From: Primorskyibacter flagellatus
GTDB taxonomy: Bacteria > Pseudomonadota > Alphaproteobacteria > Rhodobacterales > Rhodobacteraceae
Direction of reading: 5' to 3'
DNA: 64,000 nucleotides
NCBI RefSeq assembly: GCF_014638275.1
Contig: NZ_BMFJ01000001.1
Location: 2,809,537-2,873,536, forward strand
Shown here in pieces: positions 16,946 to 25,198 of this stretch. The position numbers and the translations under genes are program-made. The number at the start of each line of letters is the position of its first letter. Positions within the stretch are counted from its first letter, which is position 1. The notes under the pieces were generated by a model. It had not been told where the DNA came from. It searched no databases and saw nothing but the letters and a program-made list of their open reading frames with translations.

Positions 16946-17548
16946 ATGGCGCTGACCCTGCTGCACACGGCCGCCGTTCACGTGGCCACCTTTGACGCCC
17001 TGCGCGACCGGATCGCGCCGGGTTCGGAGCTTCGGCACGTGGTCCGGCCAGACTGGCTGGACAGGGCACGGGCCGACGGAGCCGAGGCGGTGCGGGACGA
17101 TCTTCGGGCGGTCCTTGCGGACGGCGGCCGGGTCCTGTGCACCTGCACCACGCTCGGCCCGCTGGCGGCAGAGCTGGGCGCGCTCCGCGTCGATGCGCCG
17201 ATGATGCGGGCTGCGGCGCGCTCTGCCGGGCCGGTGGTCATGGCCTATGCGCTGGAGAGTACCGTGGCGCCAAGCCGCGATCTGTTCGTCGCGGAAGGCG
17301 GCGATGTCGCGCGCCTGAAGATGCTGGACCTGACCCGGTTCTGGCCGTTGTTCGTGGCGGGCGAGACGGGGGCCTTTCACGCTGCGGTAGCGGGGGCGGT
17401 GCGGGATCACGCGCCGCCTGCGGGCAGCGTCGTCGTGCTGGCCCAAGTGTCGATGGCCGGGGCGGCGGACCACCTGCGCGACCTCGCCGTCCCGGTCCTG
17501 TCGTCGCCCGAGACGGCGCTAAAGGTCGCACTGGGGGCCGCGTTCTAA
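16946..17548 (+). CDS. Asp/Glu racemase-like protein lacking the second cysteine
   Basis: A 200-aa cytoplasmic protein starting three bases after the lysE stop and so co-transcribed with it. The segment [16 protein letters not shown] resembles the first cysteine loop of the Asp/Glu/hydantoin racemase superfamily, and [16 protein letters not shown] resembles the second loop, but the second catalytic Cys is replaced by Gln or Ser. Racemisation by the two-cysteine mechanism therefore looks unlikely. I do not know the function; coupling to an amino acid exporter suggests amino-acid-related metabolism. Family placement is tentative. Confidence 0.65.
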   Translation: MALTLLHTAAVHVATFDALRDRIAPGSELRHVVRPDWLDRARADGAEAVRDDLRAVLADGGRVLCTCTTLGPLAAELGALRVDAPMMRAAARSAGPVVMAYALESTVAPSRDLFVAEGGDVARLKMLDLTRFWPLFVAGETGAFHAAVAGAVRDHAPPAGSVVVLAQVSMAGAADHLRDLAVPVLSSPETALKVALGAAF

Positions 17549-17703
17549 TACGGGGATCAGGCCTGCGGCAGGTTGGCGTAGGTGTTGGTCATCGCGGTTT
17601 CCCCGGCCACCCCGGTCATGTCACCTCACGGCCCGGCAAATCTTGCGGAGTTGCAATGCCGCGCCCCCGTAGGCATATAGCCACCACGTTTGGAGGACAC
17701 CCC

Positions 17704-18690
17704 ATGGCGGACACAGCGTCGAGCGCACCGGCAAGCTACCTGGACTTCGAAAAAGCCCTGTCCGAGATCGAGGGCAAGGCGCGCGAACTGCGCACCATGG
17801 CCCGGCAGAGCGAGGGCATGGACGTGGAATCCGAGGCCGCGGCTCTGGACGCCAAGGCCAAGACGATGCTGCGGGATCTGTACAAGTCGCTGACGCCATG
17901 GCGGAAGTGCCAGGTCGCGCGGCATCCGGACCGGCCGCATTGCAAGGACTACATCGACGCGCTGTTTTCCGAGTACACCCCGCTGGCCGGGGACCGGAAC
18001 TTTGCCGACGACCATGCGGTCATGGGCGGGCTGGCGCGGTTCGTGGACCGCCCCGTAATGGTGATCGGCCACGAGAAGGGCAATGACACCAAGTCGCGGA
18101 TCGAACGCAACTTTGGGATGGCCCGGCCCGAAGGTTACCGCAAGGCGATCCGGCTGATGGAGATGGCGGACAAGTTCAACCTGCCCGTCATCACGCTGGT
18201 CGACACCCCCGGCGCCTATCCCGGCAAGGGCGCGGAAGAACGCGGCCAGTCCGAAGCAATCGCCCGCTCGACCGAAAAGTGCCTGCAGCTTGGCGTGCCG
18301 CTGGTCTCGGTTGTGATCGGCGAAGGCGGATCGGGCGGGGCCGTGGCCTTTGCCACCGCGAACCGCGTGGCGATGCTGGAGCATTCGGTCTATTCGGTGA
18401 TCTCTCCGGAAGGCTGCGCGTCGATCCTGTGGAAGGACGCGGAAAAGATGCGCGAGGCGGCAGAGGCGCTGCGCCTGACCGCGCAGGACCTCAAAGAGCT
18501 GAACGTGATCGACCGCATCGTGGCGGAACCGCTTGGCGGGGCGCACCGCGACCCCAAGACCGCGATCGACGGGGTGCGGGCGGCCGTGGGGCAGATGCTC
18601 AAGGACATGAACGGCCTGTCGCGCGAAAAGCTGATCCGCGACCGCCGCAGCAAGTTCCTTGACATGGGCTCGCGCGGGCTGGCGGCCTGA
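17704..18690 (+). CDS. accA: Acetyl-CoA carboxylase carboxyltransferase subunit alpha
   Basis: Alpha subunit (328 aa) of the carboxyltransferase that moves CO2 from biotin to acetyl-CoA, the first step of fatty acid synthesis. Recognisable segments are [19 protein letters not shown] at the N-terminus, [39 protein letters not shown] and the oxyanion region [22 protein letters not shown], then [17 protein letters not shown]. The ATG at 17704 is preceded by TTTGGAGG. Monocistronic, as accA often is apart from accD. Confidence 0.97.
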   Translation: MADTASSAPASYLDFEKALSEIEGKARELRTMARQSEGMDVESEAAALDAKAKTMLRDLYKSLTPWRKCQVARHPDRPHCKDYIDALFSEYTPLAGDRNFADDHAVMGGLARFVDRPVMVIGHEKGNDTKSRIERNFGMARPEGYRKAIRLMEMADKFNLPVITLVDTPGAYPGKGAEERGQSEAIARSTEKCLQLGVPLVSVVIGEGGSGGAVAFATANRVAMLEHSVYSVISPEGCASILWKDAEKMREAAEALRLTAQDLKELNVIDRIVAEPLGGAHRDPKTAIDGVRAAVGQMLKDMNGLSREKLIRDRRSKFLDMGSRGLAA

Positions 18691-18789
18691 TCCGGCGCAA
18701 ACCGGCGCAGCGACCCGTCCCATTTTAAGCGGCCTTGACGTTTTGCTGCGCTGCATCATCTTGCACGGCGGACGAACGAAAGTACGGAC

Positions 18790-19452
18790 ATGAAACAGAA
18801 TCGTCGCAGCTTTGCGGTGATCGGACTGGGCAATTTCGGCGGCACTGTCGCGATGGAACTGGCCCGCTACGACAAGTATGTCATCGGCATCGACCAGTCC
18901 GAAAAGGTCGTGTCGAACTTTGCCGAACACCTGTCACAGGCGCTGATCCTCGACAGCCGCGATGAAAACGCCCTGCGCGAGGCCGGGGTCGGGGAATGCG
19001 ATGCGGCGCTGATCTCCATGGGCGAGGATCTGGAAAGCTCTGTCCTGACCGCGATGAACCTCAAGATGATCGGGGTGGAAACGGTCTGGGCCAAGGCGAT
19101 CAGCCGCGCGCATCACCGGATCCTGTCGAAGCTGGGCGTCGACCGCGTCTTTCACCCGGAGGAGGAGATCGGCCGCCATGCCGCAGCCGTTCTGAACAAC
19201 CCCTTCGTGCGGGACTATGTCAGCCTCGGAAACGGCAGCCACGTGTTCTATTTCCAGGCGCCCGAGGAAATGGACGGCCGCGCCAAGTCCGACATCCGGA
19301 TGTTCGAGTCCCACGAGGTCCGCTGCCTTGGCGTCATGCGCGGGACGGAATTCCTGTGCGACGCAGCCGGGGACTGCGTTCTTGCCAAGGGTGACCGGCT
19401 GATCCTGCTTGCCACGCGGGCCAACTTCGGCGCCTTTGCCGACACGATCTGA
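18790..19452 (+). CDS. ktrA: Potassium uptake regulatory subunit KtrA/TrkA
   Basis: Cytoplasmic gating subunit of 220 aa. The RCK-N Rossmann domain starts with FAVIGLGNFGGTVAMELARYDKYVIGIDQ (GxGxxG NAD/ATP-binding loop), and a C-terminal RCK-C domain follows (residues 140-218). The gene ends one base before the membrane subunit start, so the two are co-translated. Length and single RCK unit are typical of KtrA rather than the double-domain TrkA of enterobacteria. Confidence 0.93.
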   Translation: MKQNRRSFAVIGLGNFGGTVAMELARYDKYVIGIDQSEKVVSNFAEHLSQALILDSRDENALREAGVGECDAALISMGEDLESSVLTAMNLKMIGVETVWAKAISRAHHRILSKLGVDRVFHPEEEIGRHAAAVLNNPFVRDYVSLGNGSHVFYFQAPEEMDGRAKSDIRMFESHEVRCLGVMRGTEFLCDAAGDCVLAKGDRLILLATRANFGAFADTI

Positions 19453-19453
19453 C

Positions 19454-20797
19454 ATGGCCCTCACCCGCCTGCTCCGCGCCCTGCCCCGGCTTGCCCGCAT
19501 GCCGGCGCCCGAGATGCTGGCGCTGTCCTATGGCGGTTTCATCCTGCTTGGCACGCTGCTGCTGAAGCTGCCGGTGTCGGTGACCCGGCCGATCACGTGG
19601 ATGGATGCCTTTTTCACCTCGACCTCTGCCGTGACGGTGACGGGGCTTGCCGTGCTGGATACGGGGTCTGACTTCACCCTGTTCGGGCAGGCGGTGATCC
19701 TCTGCCTGATCCAGTTCGGCGGGCTGGGGCTGATGACCTTCGCCGTGCTGCTGCTGACCGCGCTTGGCGTGTCGGTCGGGCTGCCGCAACAGGTGGTACT
19801 GCGGGAAGAGCTGGGGCAATCGTCGCTGAAGGGCCTGCGCCGTCTGGCAATGCTGGTCTTCCGCATCGCCATCGTCTGCGAACTGGCCGGGGTGGCGCTG
19901 CTGGCGATCCCCTTCATCCGGGATCTCGGGGTCGCGCAGGGGCTGTGGTCGGCGGTGTTCCATTCGGTTTCGGCCTTCAACAACGCGGGATTCGGGCTCT
20001 GGCCGGACAGCCTGGTGCGTTATGTCGGGGACCCGCTGGTGATCCTGCCGATTTCGGCCCTGTTCATCGTCGGCGGCATCGGCTTCATCGTGATCGGGGA
20101 CATCTGGCGCGAACGTCGCTGGCGCACCCTTTCACTGCATTCCAAGCTCATGCTGGTCGGCACGCTTGGCCTGATCCTCTGGGGCTGGCTGACCATCGCG
20201 GCGCTGGAATGGACCAACCCCGCAACGCTTGGCCCGCTGAGTGTCGAGGGCAAGGTGCTTGGCGCCTTCTTCCAGGGGGTCAGCCCGCGCACGGCCGGGT
20301 TCAATTCCGTCGACATCGCGGGGCTGCACGATGCGTCTGTCCTCGTCGTGATCCTGTTGATGCTGGTCGGGGGCGGGTCGACCTCCACCGCCGGGGGGAT
20401 CAAGGTGACCTCCTTCTTCGTTCTGCTGCTGACCGTGACCGCGTTCTTCAAGCGCCGCACGACGCTCCACATCTACGGCCGCTCGATAGGGTTCGAGTCG
20501 GTGTTCCGCGTGATGGCACTGACCGCGACCTCTCTGCTGATCGTGCTGACGGGGATCTTCATCGTCTCGATCTCCCATGACGGAGAGATCTTCGACCTGA
20601 TCTTCGAGGTCGCATCGGCCTTCGGCACGGTTGGTCTGACGCGCGGATCGACGGCGGAACTGGACACGACCGGTCGGCTGGTCATCATCCTCATCATGTT
20701 CATCGGGCGGGTCGGGCCGCTGACGCTCGGCTTCCTGCTGGCGACGCGGGTGGTGCCGAGGGTGCGCTACCCGGAGGGTCAGGTGTTCCTGGGCTGA
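19454..20797 (+). CDS. ktrB: Potassium uptake membrane subunit KtrB/TrkH
   Basis: Ion-conducting subunit of 447 aa with four pore-loop repeats; the first shows FFTSTSAVTVTGLAVLDTG, others include HSVSAFNNAGFGLWPDS, GVSPRTAGFNSVDI and ASAFGTVGLTRGSTAEL, each with the conserved filter Gly. The ATG at 19454 starts one base after ktrA. With KtrA it forms a Na+- or ATP-controlled K+ uptake system important in osmotic adaptation. Its last 19 bases overlap the convergent GST gene. Confidence 0.94.
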   Translation: MALTRLLRALPRLARMPAPEMLALSYGGFILLGTLLLKLPVSVTRPITWMDAFFTSTSAVTVTGLAVLDTGSDFTLFGQAVILCLIQFGGLGLMTFAVLLLTALGVSVGLPQQVVLREELGQSSLKGLRRLAMLVFRIAIVCELAGVALLAIPFIRDLGVAQGLWSAVFHSVSAFNNAGFGLWPDSLVRYVGDPLVILPISALFIVGGIGFIVIGDIWRERRWRTLSLHSKLMLVGTLGLILWGWLTIAALEWTNPATLGPLSVEGKVLGAFFQGVSPRTAGFNSVDIAGLHDASVLVVILLMLVGGGSTSTAGGIKVTSFFVLLLTVTAFFKRRTTLHIYGRSIGFESVFRVMALTATSLLIVLTGIFIVSISHDGEIFDLIFEVASAFGTVGLTRGSTAELDTTGRLVIILIMFIGRVGPLTLGFLLATRVVPRVRYPEGQVFLG

Positions 20798-21405
20798 CGG
20801 GTCGGCACGTCGGGAATGGTCCGGACGAAGCTGTCCCTTTCGCGCATCCCGGCAAACCAATTTGCGAGCGCGGGGTGATCTGCCAATGCCTTTGCTGCCG
20901 GGGGATACATCGTGAAATACGCAATCATCGGCGCGAGGTGCAGGTCGGCGCGGGTGAGCGTTCCGTTCAGAACCGCGCCCTCTTGCGCGATGCCTTCCAG
21001 CGCCGTGAGGACGGGAAGGCTCTTCTCCATTCCCCGCGCAATCAGGGCCGTATCGGGTGCGCCTTCGGCAAAGACGGCGGGGGCAAAGACCTCCCTCACC
21101 ATCGGCCAGTAGGCATAGCTGTCCACGATGCCAATCACCTGTTCCGCACGGGCGCGCGGCAATGCGGCCTCCGGCGTCCAGCTGTCGCCGGGGAAACCGT
21201 CGAGAAAGGCGGTGATGGCGCGGACCTCGTAGATCCGCAGTTCGCCGTCTTCGATAAGCGGGACGCGGCCAAAGGGATGGGGGTTGGCGCTTGCGGGATC
21301 GAAGGGGTTCACCTCGGTCCAGTCGTAGCCCAGCCCCCGTTCGGCCAGCGCCATCCGCACGATCCATGTGTAGACGCTGTAGCGGTAGCCGTAGACCCGG
21401 ATCAC
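20779..21405 (-). CDS. Glutathione S-transferase family protein
   Basis: A 208-aa two-domain GST-fold protein. The N-terminal thioredoxin-like domain has YGYRYSVYTWIVRMAL (Ser/Tyr near the glutathione site) and the conserved cis-Pro and Glu/Ser region FGRVPLIEDGELRIYEVRAI; the all-alpha C-terminal domain ends with NWFAGMRERDSFVRT. Its start overlaps the stop of the upstream GntR regulator (ATGA), so it is likely that regulator's target. The substrate is unknown. The 3' end overlaps ktrB by 19 bp on the other strand. Confidence 0.87.
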   Translation of the reverse strand: MIRVYGYRYSVYTWIVRMALAERGLGYDWTEVNPFDPASANPHPFGRVPLIEDGELRIYEVRAITAFLDGFPGDSWTPEAALPRARAEQVIGIVDSYAYWPMVREVFAPAVFAEGAPDTALIARGMEKSLPVLTALEGIAQEGAVLNGTLTRADLHLAPMIAYFTMYPPAAKALADHPALANWFAGMRERDSFVRTIPDVPTRQPRNT

Positions 21406-22049
21406 GCCGCCAGCATCCGCAGCCCCTGAGTCACGTCAGACCGCACCGCCAGCCGCAGCCCCGGTTCGTCCCCCGCCTTCAGCGCGGCGATGATCAGCCG
21501 GTGGAAATGCGGCGATTCCTTCCGGTGCAGCCGCCCGTAGAGCTTGCGCATCGTCGGGCCGAGTTGCAGCCACACGGTTTCCGCCATGGCCAGCATCGCC
21601 GGAGCCTGGGCGCGCAGGTAGAGCGTGCGATGGAATTCCAGATTGGTGCGGATGTAGCCGACGGCATCGTGCCGCTCCACCACCTCGGAAATCGTGGCGT
21701 TGATGGTCTGGAGCCGGTCGATCAGCGCGATATGGGCGCGCGGCAGGGCGCGGGAGGCGAGTTCGACCTCGAGCAGGGCGCGCAGGGCGGCCAGCTCCTC
21801 GATCCGGTCATTGGTGATCTCGGGCGTGGAGACCCGGCCGGAGGAGGACATGGTCAGCGCCCCCTCGGCCACCAGCCGGCGGATCGCTTCGCGCGCGGGG
21901 GTCATGGAGACGCCGAACTGCTTGCCGATGCCGCGCAGGGTCATCGATTCGCCGGGCGGGATCTCTCCGTGCATGATGCGGGTTCTGAGACCGCGGTAGA
22001 CGCGTTCGTGGGCGGCGGGCGACGGGTCGGGGCGGGTCTGGAGCAGCAT
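21402..22049 (-). CDS. GntR family (FadR/FCD type) transcriptional regulator
   Basis: A 215-aa regulator with an N-terminal winged HTH (HERVYRGLRTRIMHGEIPPGESMTLRGIGKQFGVSMTPAREAIRRL, residues 14-58) and an all-helical FCD effector domain that keeps the metal-binding His/Asp pattern (NLEFHRTLY near residue 130 and RSDV near 204). FCD regulators respond to carboxylic acids. No clear ribosome binding site precedes the ATG; instead a perfect palindrome lies there. The gene overlaps the GST gene downstream. Confidence 0.9.
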   Translation of the reverse strand: MLLQTRPDPSPAAHERVYRGLRTRIMHGEIPPGESMTLRGIGKQFGVSMTPAREAIRRLVAEGALTMSSSGRVSTPEITNDRIEELAALRALLEVELASRALPRAHIALIDRLQTINATISEVVERHDAVGYIRTNLEFHRTLYLRAQAPAMLAMAETVWLQLGPTMRKLYGRLHRKESPHFHRLIIAALKAGDEPGLRLAVRSDVTQGLRMLAA

Positions 22050-22057
22050 GAGAGATT

Positions 22058-22067
22058 TGTGATCACA
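22058..22067. promoter_or_regulatory. Palindrome TGTGATCACA before the GntR gene
   Basis: A perfect 10-bp palindrome eight bases before the ATG of the GntR regulator, where a Shine-Dalgarno sequence would be expected. FadR-type regulators bind short palindromes of this kind, so autoregulation by occlusion of transcription is inferred. Confidence 0.4.
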
Positions 22068-22093
22068 GCCGCGTTCGCCGTCAACGGTTTTCG

Positions 22094-22789
22094 TCAGTCC
22101 GCGTCAAAGCGATAGCGATGTAGGGCGGGGCCGTCGGTGCGCAGCCAGCGTCTCTGTGCGGCGTAGGGGCCGTGGATCTTCTCCACCACGGACCAGAACC
22201 GGTCGGAATGGTTCATCTCGGCCAGATGCGCGACCTCGTGGGCGGCGACGTAGTCGAGCACCGCATCGGGGGCAAGGATCAGCCGCCAGGAGTAGGACAG
22301 CGCGCCCTGCGCCGAACAGGATCCCCATCTCGACCGCGTGTCGCGCAGGGTCAGGCGGGTGTAGCGGCGGCCAAGCCGGGCAGCGTAGCGGTCCGATGCC
22401 TCGGCCAGCCGGTCCCGCGCCAGCGCCTTGAGATAGCCGGACACCCGCGCCGCCGTCCGCGCCGGATCGCCGGGGACGACCAGCGCGTCCCCCTCGATCC
22501 GAACCGCCCGACCTGCGCCCGGTAGGACCGTCAGCGGCTGACCGCGCACCGGCAGTACCGCCCCCGCCGCGATGACCTCTGCCCCGCCGTGGCGGACCGC
22601 GTTGCGGCGCAGCCAGTCGGCCTTTTCCGCGGCAAAGGCCAGCCCGGCCTTTTCCGACACGCCCGACGGCAGCGTCAGCGTCACCCGCCCGTCCAGCGCC
22701 GAAACCCGCAGCGAAATGCGCCGCGCCCGGCCCGACCGTTTCAGGTTGATTTCCACCGGGGGGTTGCCCGGCAGCACATGCTGTCCCAT
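22094..22789 (-). CDS. YgjP/SprT-like M48-type metallopeptidase
   Basis: A 231-aa protein of the DUF45/YgjP family. The C-terminal half carries the zinc motif HEVAHLAEMNHSDRFW (two His plus a further His) preceded by RDTRSRWGSCSAQGALSYSWRLILAP, both invariant in the family. The N-terminal part (RSGRARRISLRVS) is a beta-rich region usual for these proteins. Function is not well established; association with type I restriction or housekeeping proteolysis has been suggested for the family. The start at 22789 is the ATG nearest the conserved N-terminus. Confidence 0.88.
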   Translation of the reverse strand: MGQHVLPGNPPVEINLKRSGRARRISLRVSALDGRVTLTLPSGVSEKAGLAFAAEKADWLRRNAVRHGGAEVIAAGAVLPVRGQPLTVLPGAGRAVRIEGDALVVPGDPARTAARVSGYLKALARDRLAEASDRYAARLGRRYTRLTLRDTRSRWGSCSAQGALSYSWRLILAPDAVLDYVAAHEVAHLAEMNHSDRFWSVVEKIHGPYAAQRRWLRTDGPALHRYRFDAD

Positions 22790-22900
22790 ATCTGCCCCGA
22801 TCCGTTCCGAGCCCCGTGCCGGAAAGCCTTTGACACCCTCTGCCGCTTATGGCAGGGGACGCGGATTGTCGGCAAGAGTGACATCTGAAAAGGAACAACC

Positions 22901-23221
22901 ATGCCCAAGGAAGAATGGGGTACGAAGCGCCTTTGCCCCACCACAGGCAAGCGGTTCTACGACCTGAACAAGACTCCGATCGTCAGCCCCTATACCGGCG
23001 AGATCGTCGAGTTCGACGAGTCCAAGAACCGCATGATCGCGGCGGATGCGGAAGATGCGTCCAACAAGAAAAAAGCCATGGACGAGTCCGATGACGAAGT
23101 CGTTCTGGACGATGACGATGTGGATGTCGAACTGGATGACGATCTGCTGGACGAAGAGGACGATGACGACAACGTCTCGCTCGACGATCTGGCCGACGTG
23201 GCCGGCGACGACGAAGACTGA
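22901..23221 (+). CDS. FYDLN-acid domain protein (TIGR02300)
   Basis: A 106-aa protein characteristic of alphaproteobacteria. The conserved N-terminus includes KRLCPTTGKRFYDLNK and PIVSPYTGE, after which the chain becomes an extremely acidic low-complexity tail dominated by Asp and Glu (residues 60-106). The function of the family is unknown. A GAAAAGGA ribosome binding site precedes the ATG. It lies just upstream of tRNA-Ala. Confidence 0.93.
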   Translation: MPKEEWGTKRLCPTTGKRFYDLNKTPIVSPYTGEIVEFDESKNRMIAADAEDASNKKKAMDESDDEVVLDDDDVDVELDDDLLDEEDDDDNVSLDDLADVAGDDED

Positions 23222-23324
23222 CCGGGGGCCGGCACCGGGACGACAGGGGGTCGGATTTTTCGCTTGATCCCCTCCGGGCCTTCCCCTATTCAGCGCCGCA
23301 CGGGTCTTCGGGCGCGTGCATTTC

Positions 23325-23400
<76 letters not shown>

Positions 23401-23417
23401 ACTTTCCGCCGGAAAGT
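23401..23417 (+). terminator. Terminator hairpin after tRNA-Ala
   Basis: A perfect 7-bp stem (ACTTTCC / GGAAAGT) with a GCC loop begins right after the CCA end and is followed by a pyrimidine run CTTCCCCTTC, consistent with intrinsic termination. Confidence 0.6.
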
Positions 23418-23487
23418 CTTCCCCTTCAGCATCTGATCAGACCGCCACGCGCATCGCGTCGCCTGCGGGGCCGCGCCGTTTTCCGGA

Positions 23488-23841
23488 CTAACCGCCGTAG
23501 ATGACGTAGATCTTCCGCGTCTGCTCCAGGATCTCCCAGGTGCCGGTCCATCCGCGCTCAAGCAGGAGCGAGTCGCCGGTGCCGAGATCCTCGGTGCTGC
23601 CGTCCGTGCGGGTCATGCGGATGCGCCCGGCGAGGAAGTAGCAGAACTCCGTCGACTTGCTGCGGTCGGCCGTGAAGCGGCCGGGGGTGCATTCCCAGAT
23701 CCCGATCGACACCTTGCCGTCGGGCGACGTCCACAGCGGGGTCGAGGCTTCCTGCTGACCATCGGCCAGGGCGGTCGGCTTGTCGGCAAATTCGCCAAGA
23801 TCCAGCCCGGCCAGCGCCAGCGTCACTGAGATGTCGATCAT
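23488..23841 (-). CDS. Cupin domain protein (DUF861 type)
   Basis: A 117-aa single-domain cupin. The DUF861-type pattern is visible: GIWECTPGRFTADRSKSTEFCYFLAGRIRMT, then GDSLLLERGWTGTWEILEQTRKIYVIY. The metal-binding His positions of classical cupins are largely absent, as usual in the ureidoglycine/EutQ-like subgroup. A GGAAGG ribosome binding site selects ATG at 23841; the longer frame overlaps the divergent methyltransferase region and is rejected. Substrate unknown. Confidence 0.85.
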   Translation of the reverse strand: MIDISVTLALAGLDLGEFADKPTALADGQQEASTPLWTSPDGKVSIGIWECTPGRFTADRSKSTEFCYFLAGRIRMTRTDGSTEDLGTGDSLLLERGWTGTWEILEQTRKIYVIYGG

Positions 23842-24034
23842 GTCATATCCTTCCCTTTCGGTTGGTCCGGTCCAGATTTGGCGCAGAAGCTCCGCGCCCG
23901 CCAGTGCGGAAGACGATTGGTCCTGCGGGTTCGCCTGCAATGGACCCGGGGCGGCTGTCCGGGGGGTGCTGCCGGGCGGGTCGCTTCGGCGGATTGGGGT
24001 CGCCTCGTCCCGGCTTTGGCGCTATGGCAGGCGG

Positions 24035-25141
24035 ATGACCGACCCACTCGACCTGTTTTTCGCCTGCGCCCCCGGGCTTGAGGACACGCTTCGCGAGGAG
24101 GCCGTCGCACTAGGCTTTGAAGGGCCCCGTGCGGTGCCGGGCGGTGTGGAAGCGACGGGTGGCTGGCCCGAGGTCTGGCGGGCCAATCTGGAACTGCGCG
24201 GCGCGACGCGGGTGCTGGCGCGGATCGGCGGGTTCCGGGCGATGCATCTGGCGCAGCTGGACAAGCGGTCGCGGAAATTCGACTGGGCGGCAGTGCTGCG
24301 CCCGGACGTGCCGGTCAGCGTGGAGGCGACCTGCCTGAAGTCGAAGATCTATCACGACCGGGCGGCGGCGCAGCGGGTCGAGCGCGCGCTGTCGGAAACG
24401 CTCGGCATCAGCATCGCGAAATCCGCGCCGGTGCGGCTGATGGTGCGGATCGAGGACGACCTCGTCACCTTTTCCGTCGATACCTCGGGCGAGTCGCTGC
24501 ACAAGCGCGGGCACAAGGCCGCCGTCGGCAAGGCCCCGATGCGCGAAACGCTGGCCTCCCTGTTCCTGCGCCGCTGCGGTTACGACGGGACAGTGCCGGT
24601 GGTGGATCCGATGTGCGGCTCCGGCACCTTCGTGATCGAGGCGGCGGAGATCGCAGCCGGCCTGCAGCCCGGCCGGTCGCGCGGCTTTGCCTTTGAACAT
24701 CTCGCCACCCATGACCCGGACGCCGTGGCGACGCTGCGGCGGGAGGGTACGGCAGGCAGCACCCCGCTGTTCTTCGGATCGGACCGGGACGCCGGTGCCA
24801 TCACGAACAGCACGGCCAATGCGGAACGCGCAGGTGTCGCGGGCATGACATACTTCCGGCAGGCCTCTGTCAGCGACCTGACGCCGCCCGACACCGCGCC
24901 TGGGCTGGTCATCGTGAACCCGCCCTACGGTGGTCGGATCGGCAACAGAAAGCTGCTGTTCGCGCTCTACGGTACACTTGGAGAGGTGCTGAAGTCCCGC
25001 TTTTCCGGCTGGCGGGTCGGGATCATCACCGATGACGGCGGGCTTGCCAAGGCGACCGGTCTGCCCTTTCTGCCGGGCGATCCCCCGGTCGATCACGGCG
25101 GGCTGAAGGTCAAGCTGCACCGGACCGCGCCGCTGCCCTGA
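24035..25141 (+). CDS. THUMP-domain 23S rRNA guanine-N2 methyltransferase (RlmL-like)
   Basis: A 368-aa class I SAM-dependent RNA methyltransferase. The N-terminal ferredoxin-like/THUMP part (residues 1-155) contains FFACAPGLEDTLREEA and the SHKSRIYH-like KSKIYHDRAAAQRVE; the catalytic domain has VVDPMCGSGTFVIEAAEIA (SAM loop) and the target-base motif VIVNPPYGGRIG. This matches the RlmL N-terminal enzyme that makes m2G2445 in 23S rRNA. The start at 24035 has an AGGCGG ribosome binding site; the upstream extension runs antisense to the cupin gene and is rejected. Confidence 0.9.
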   Translation: MTDPLDLFFACAPGLEDTLREEAVALGFEGPRAVPGGVEATGGWPEVWRANLELRGATRVLARIGGFRAMHLAQLDKRSRKFDWAAVLRPDVPVSVEATCLKSKIYHDRAAAQRVERALSETLGISIAKSAPVRLMVRIEDDLVTFSVDTSGESLHKRGHKAAVGKAPMRETLASLFLRRCGYDGTVPVVDPMCGSGTFVIEAAEIAAGLQPGRSRGFAFEHLATHDPDAVATLRREGTAGSTPLFFGSDRDAGAITNSTANAERAGVAGMTYFRQASVSDLTPPDTAPGLVIVNPPYGGRIGNRKLLFALYGTLGEVLKSRFSGWRVGIITDDGGLAKATGLPFLPGDPPVDHGGLKVKLHRTAPLP

Positions 25142-25158
25142 GCGCCACTCTTTGGTTT

Positions 25159-25180
25159 TGTAAATATCCCCGCCGGAGGC
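25159..25180 (-). repeat. Dispersed intergenic element with CCTCCGGCGGG core, copy 2
   Basis: On the minus strand: GCCTCCGGCGGGGATATTTA. It matches the 5' part of the copy at 12877-12911 (GCCTCCGGCGGG, then A/T-rich). It sits between the convergent methyltransferase and FAD oxidoreductase genes, a position fitting a terminator-like role. Confidence 0.5.
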
Positions 25181-25198
25181 CCGCGCCGCAGGCGCGCC

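Noticed and set aside
17137..17703. Upstream extension of accA to 517 residues
   Set aside because: It overlaps the racemase-like gene in another frame and has no similarity to AccA; the GGAGG-preceded ATG at 17704 gives the normal AccA N-terminus.
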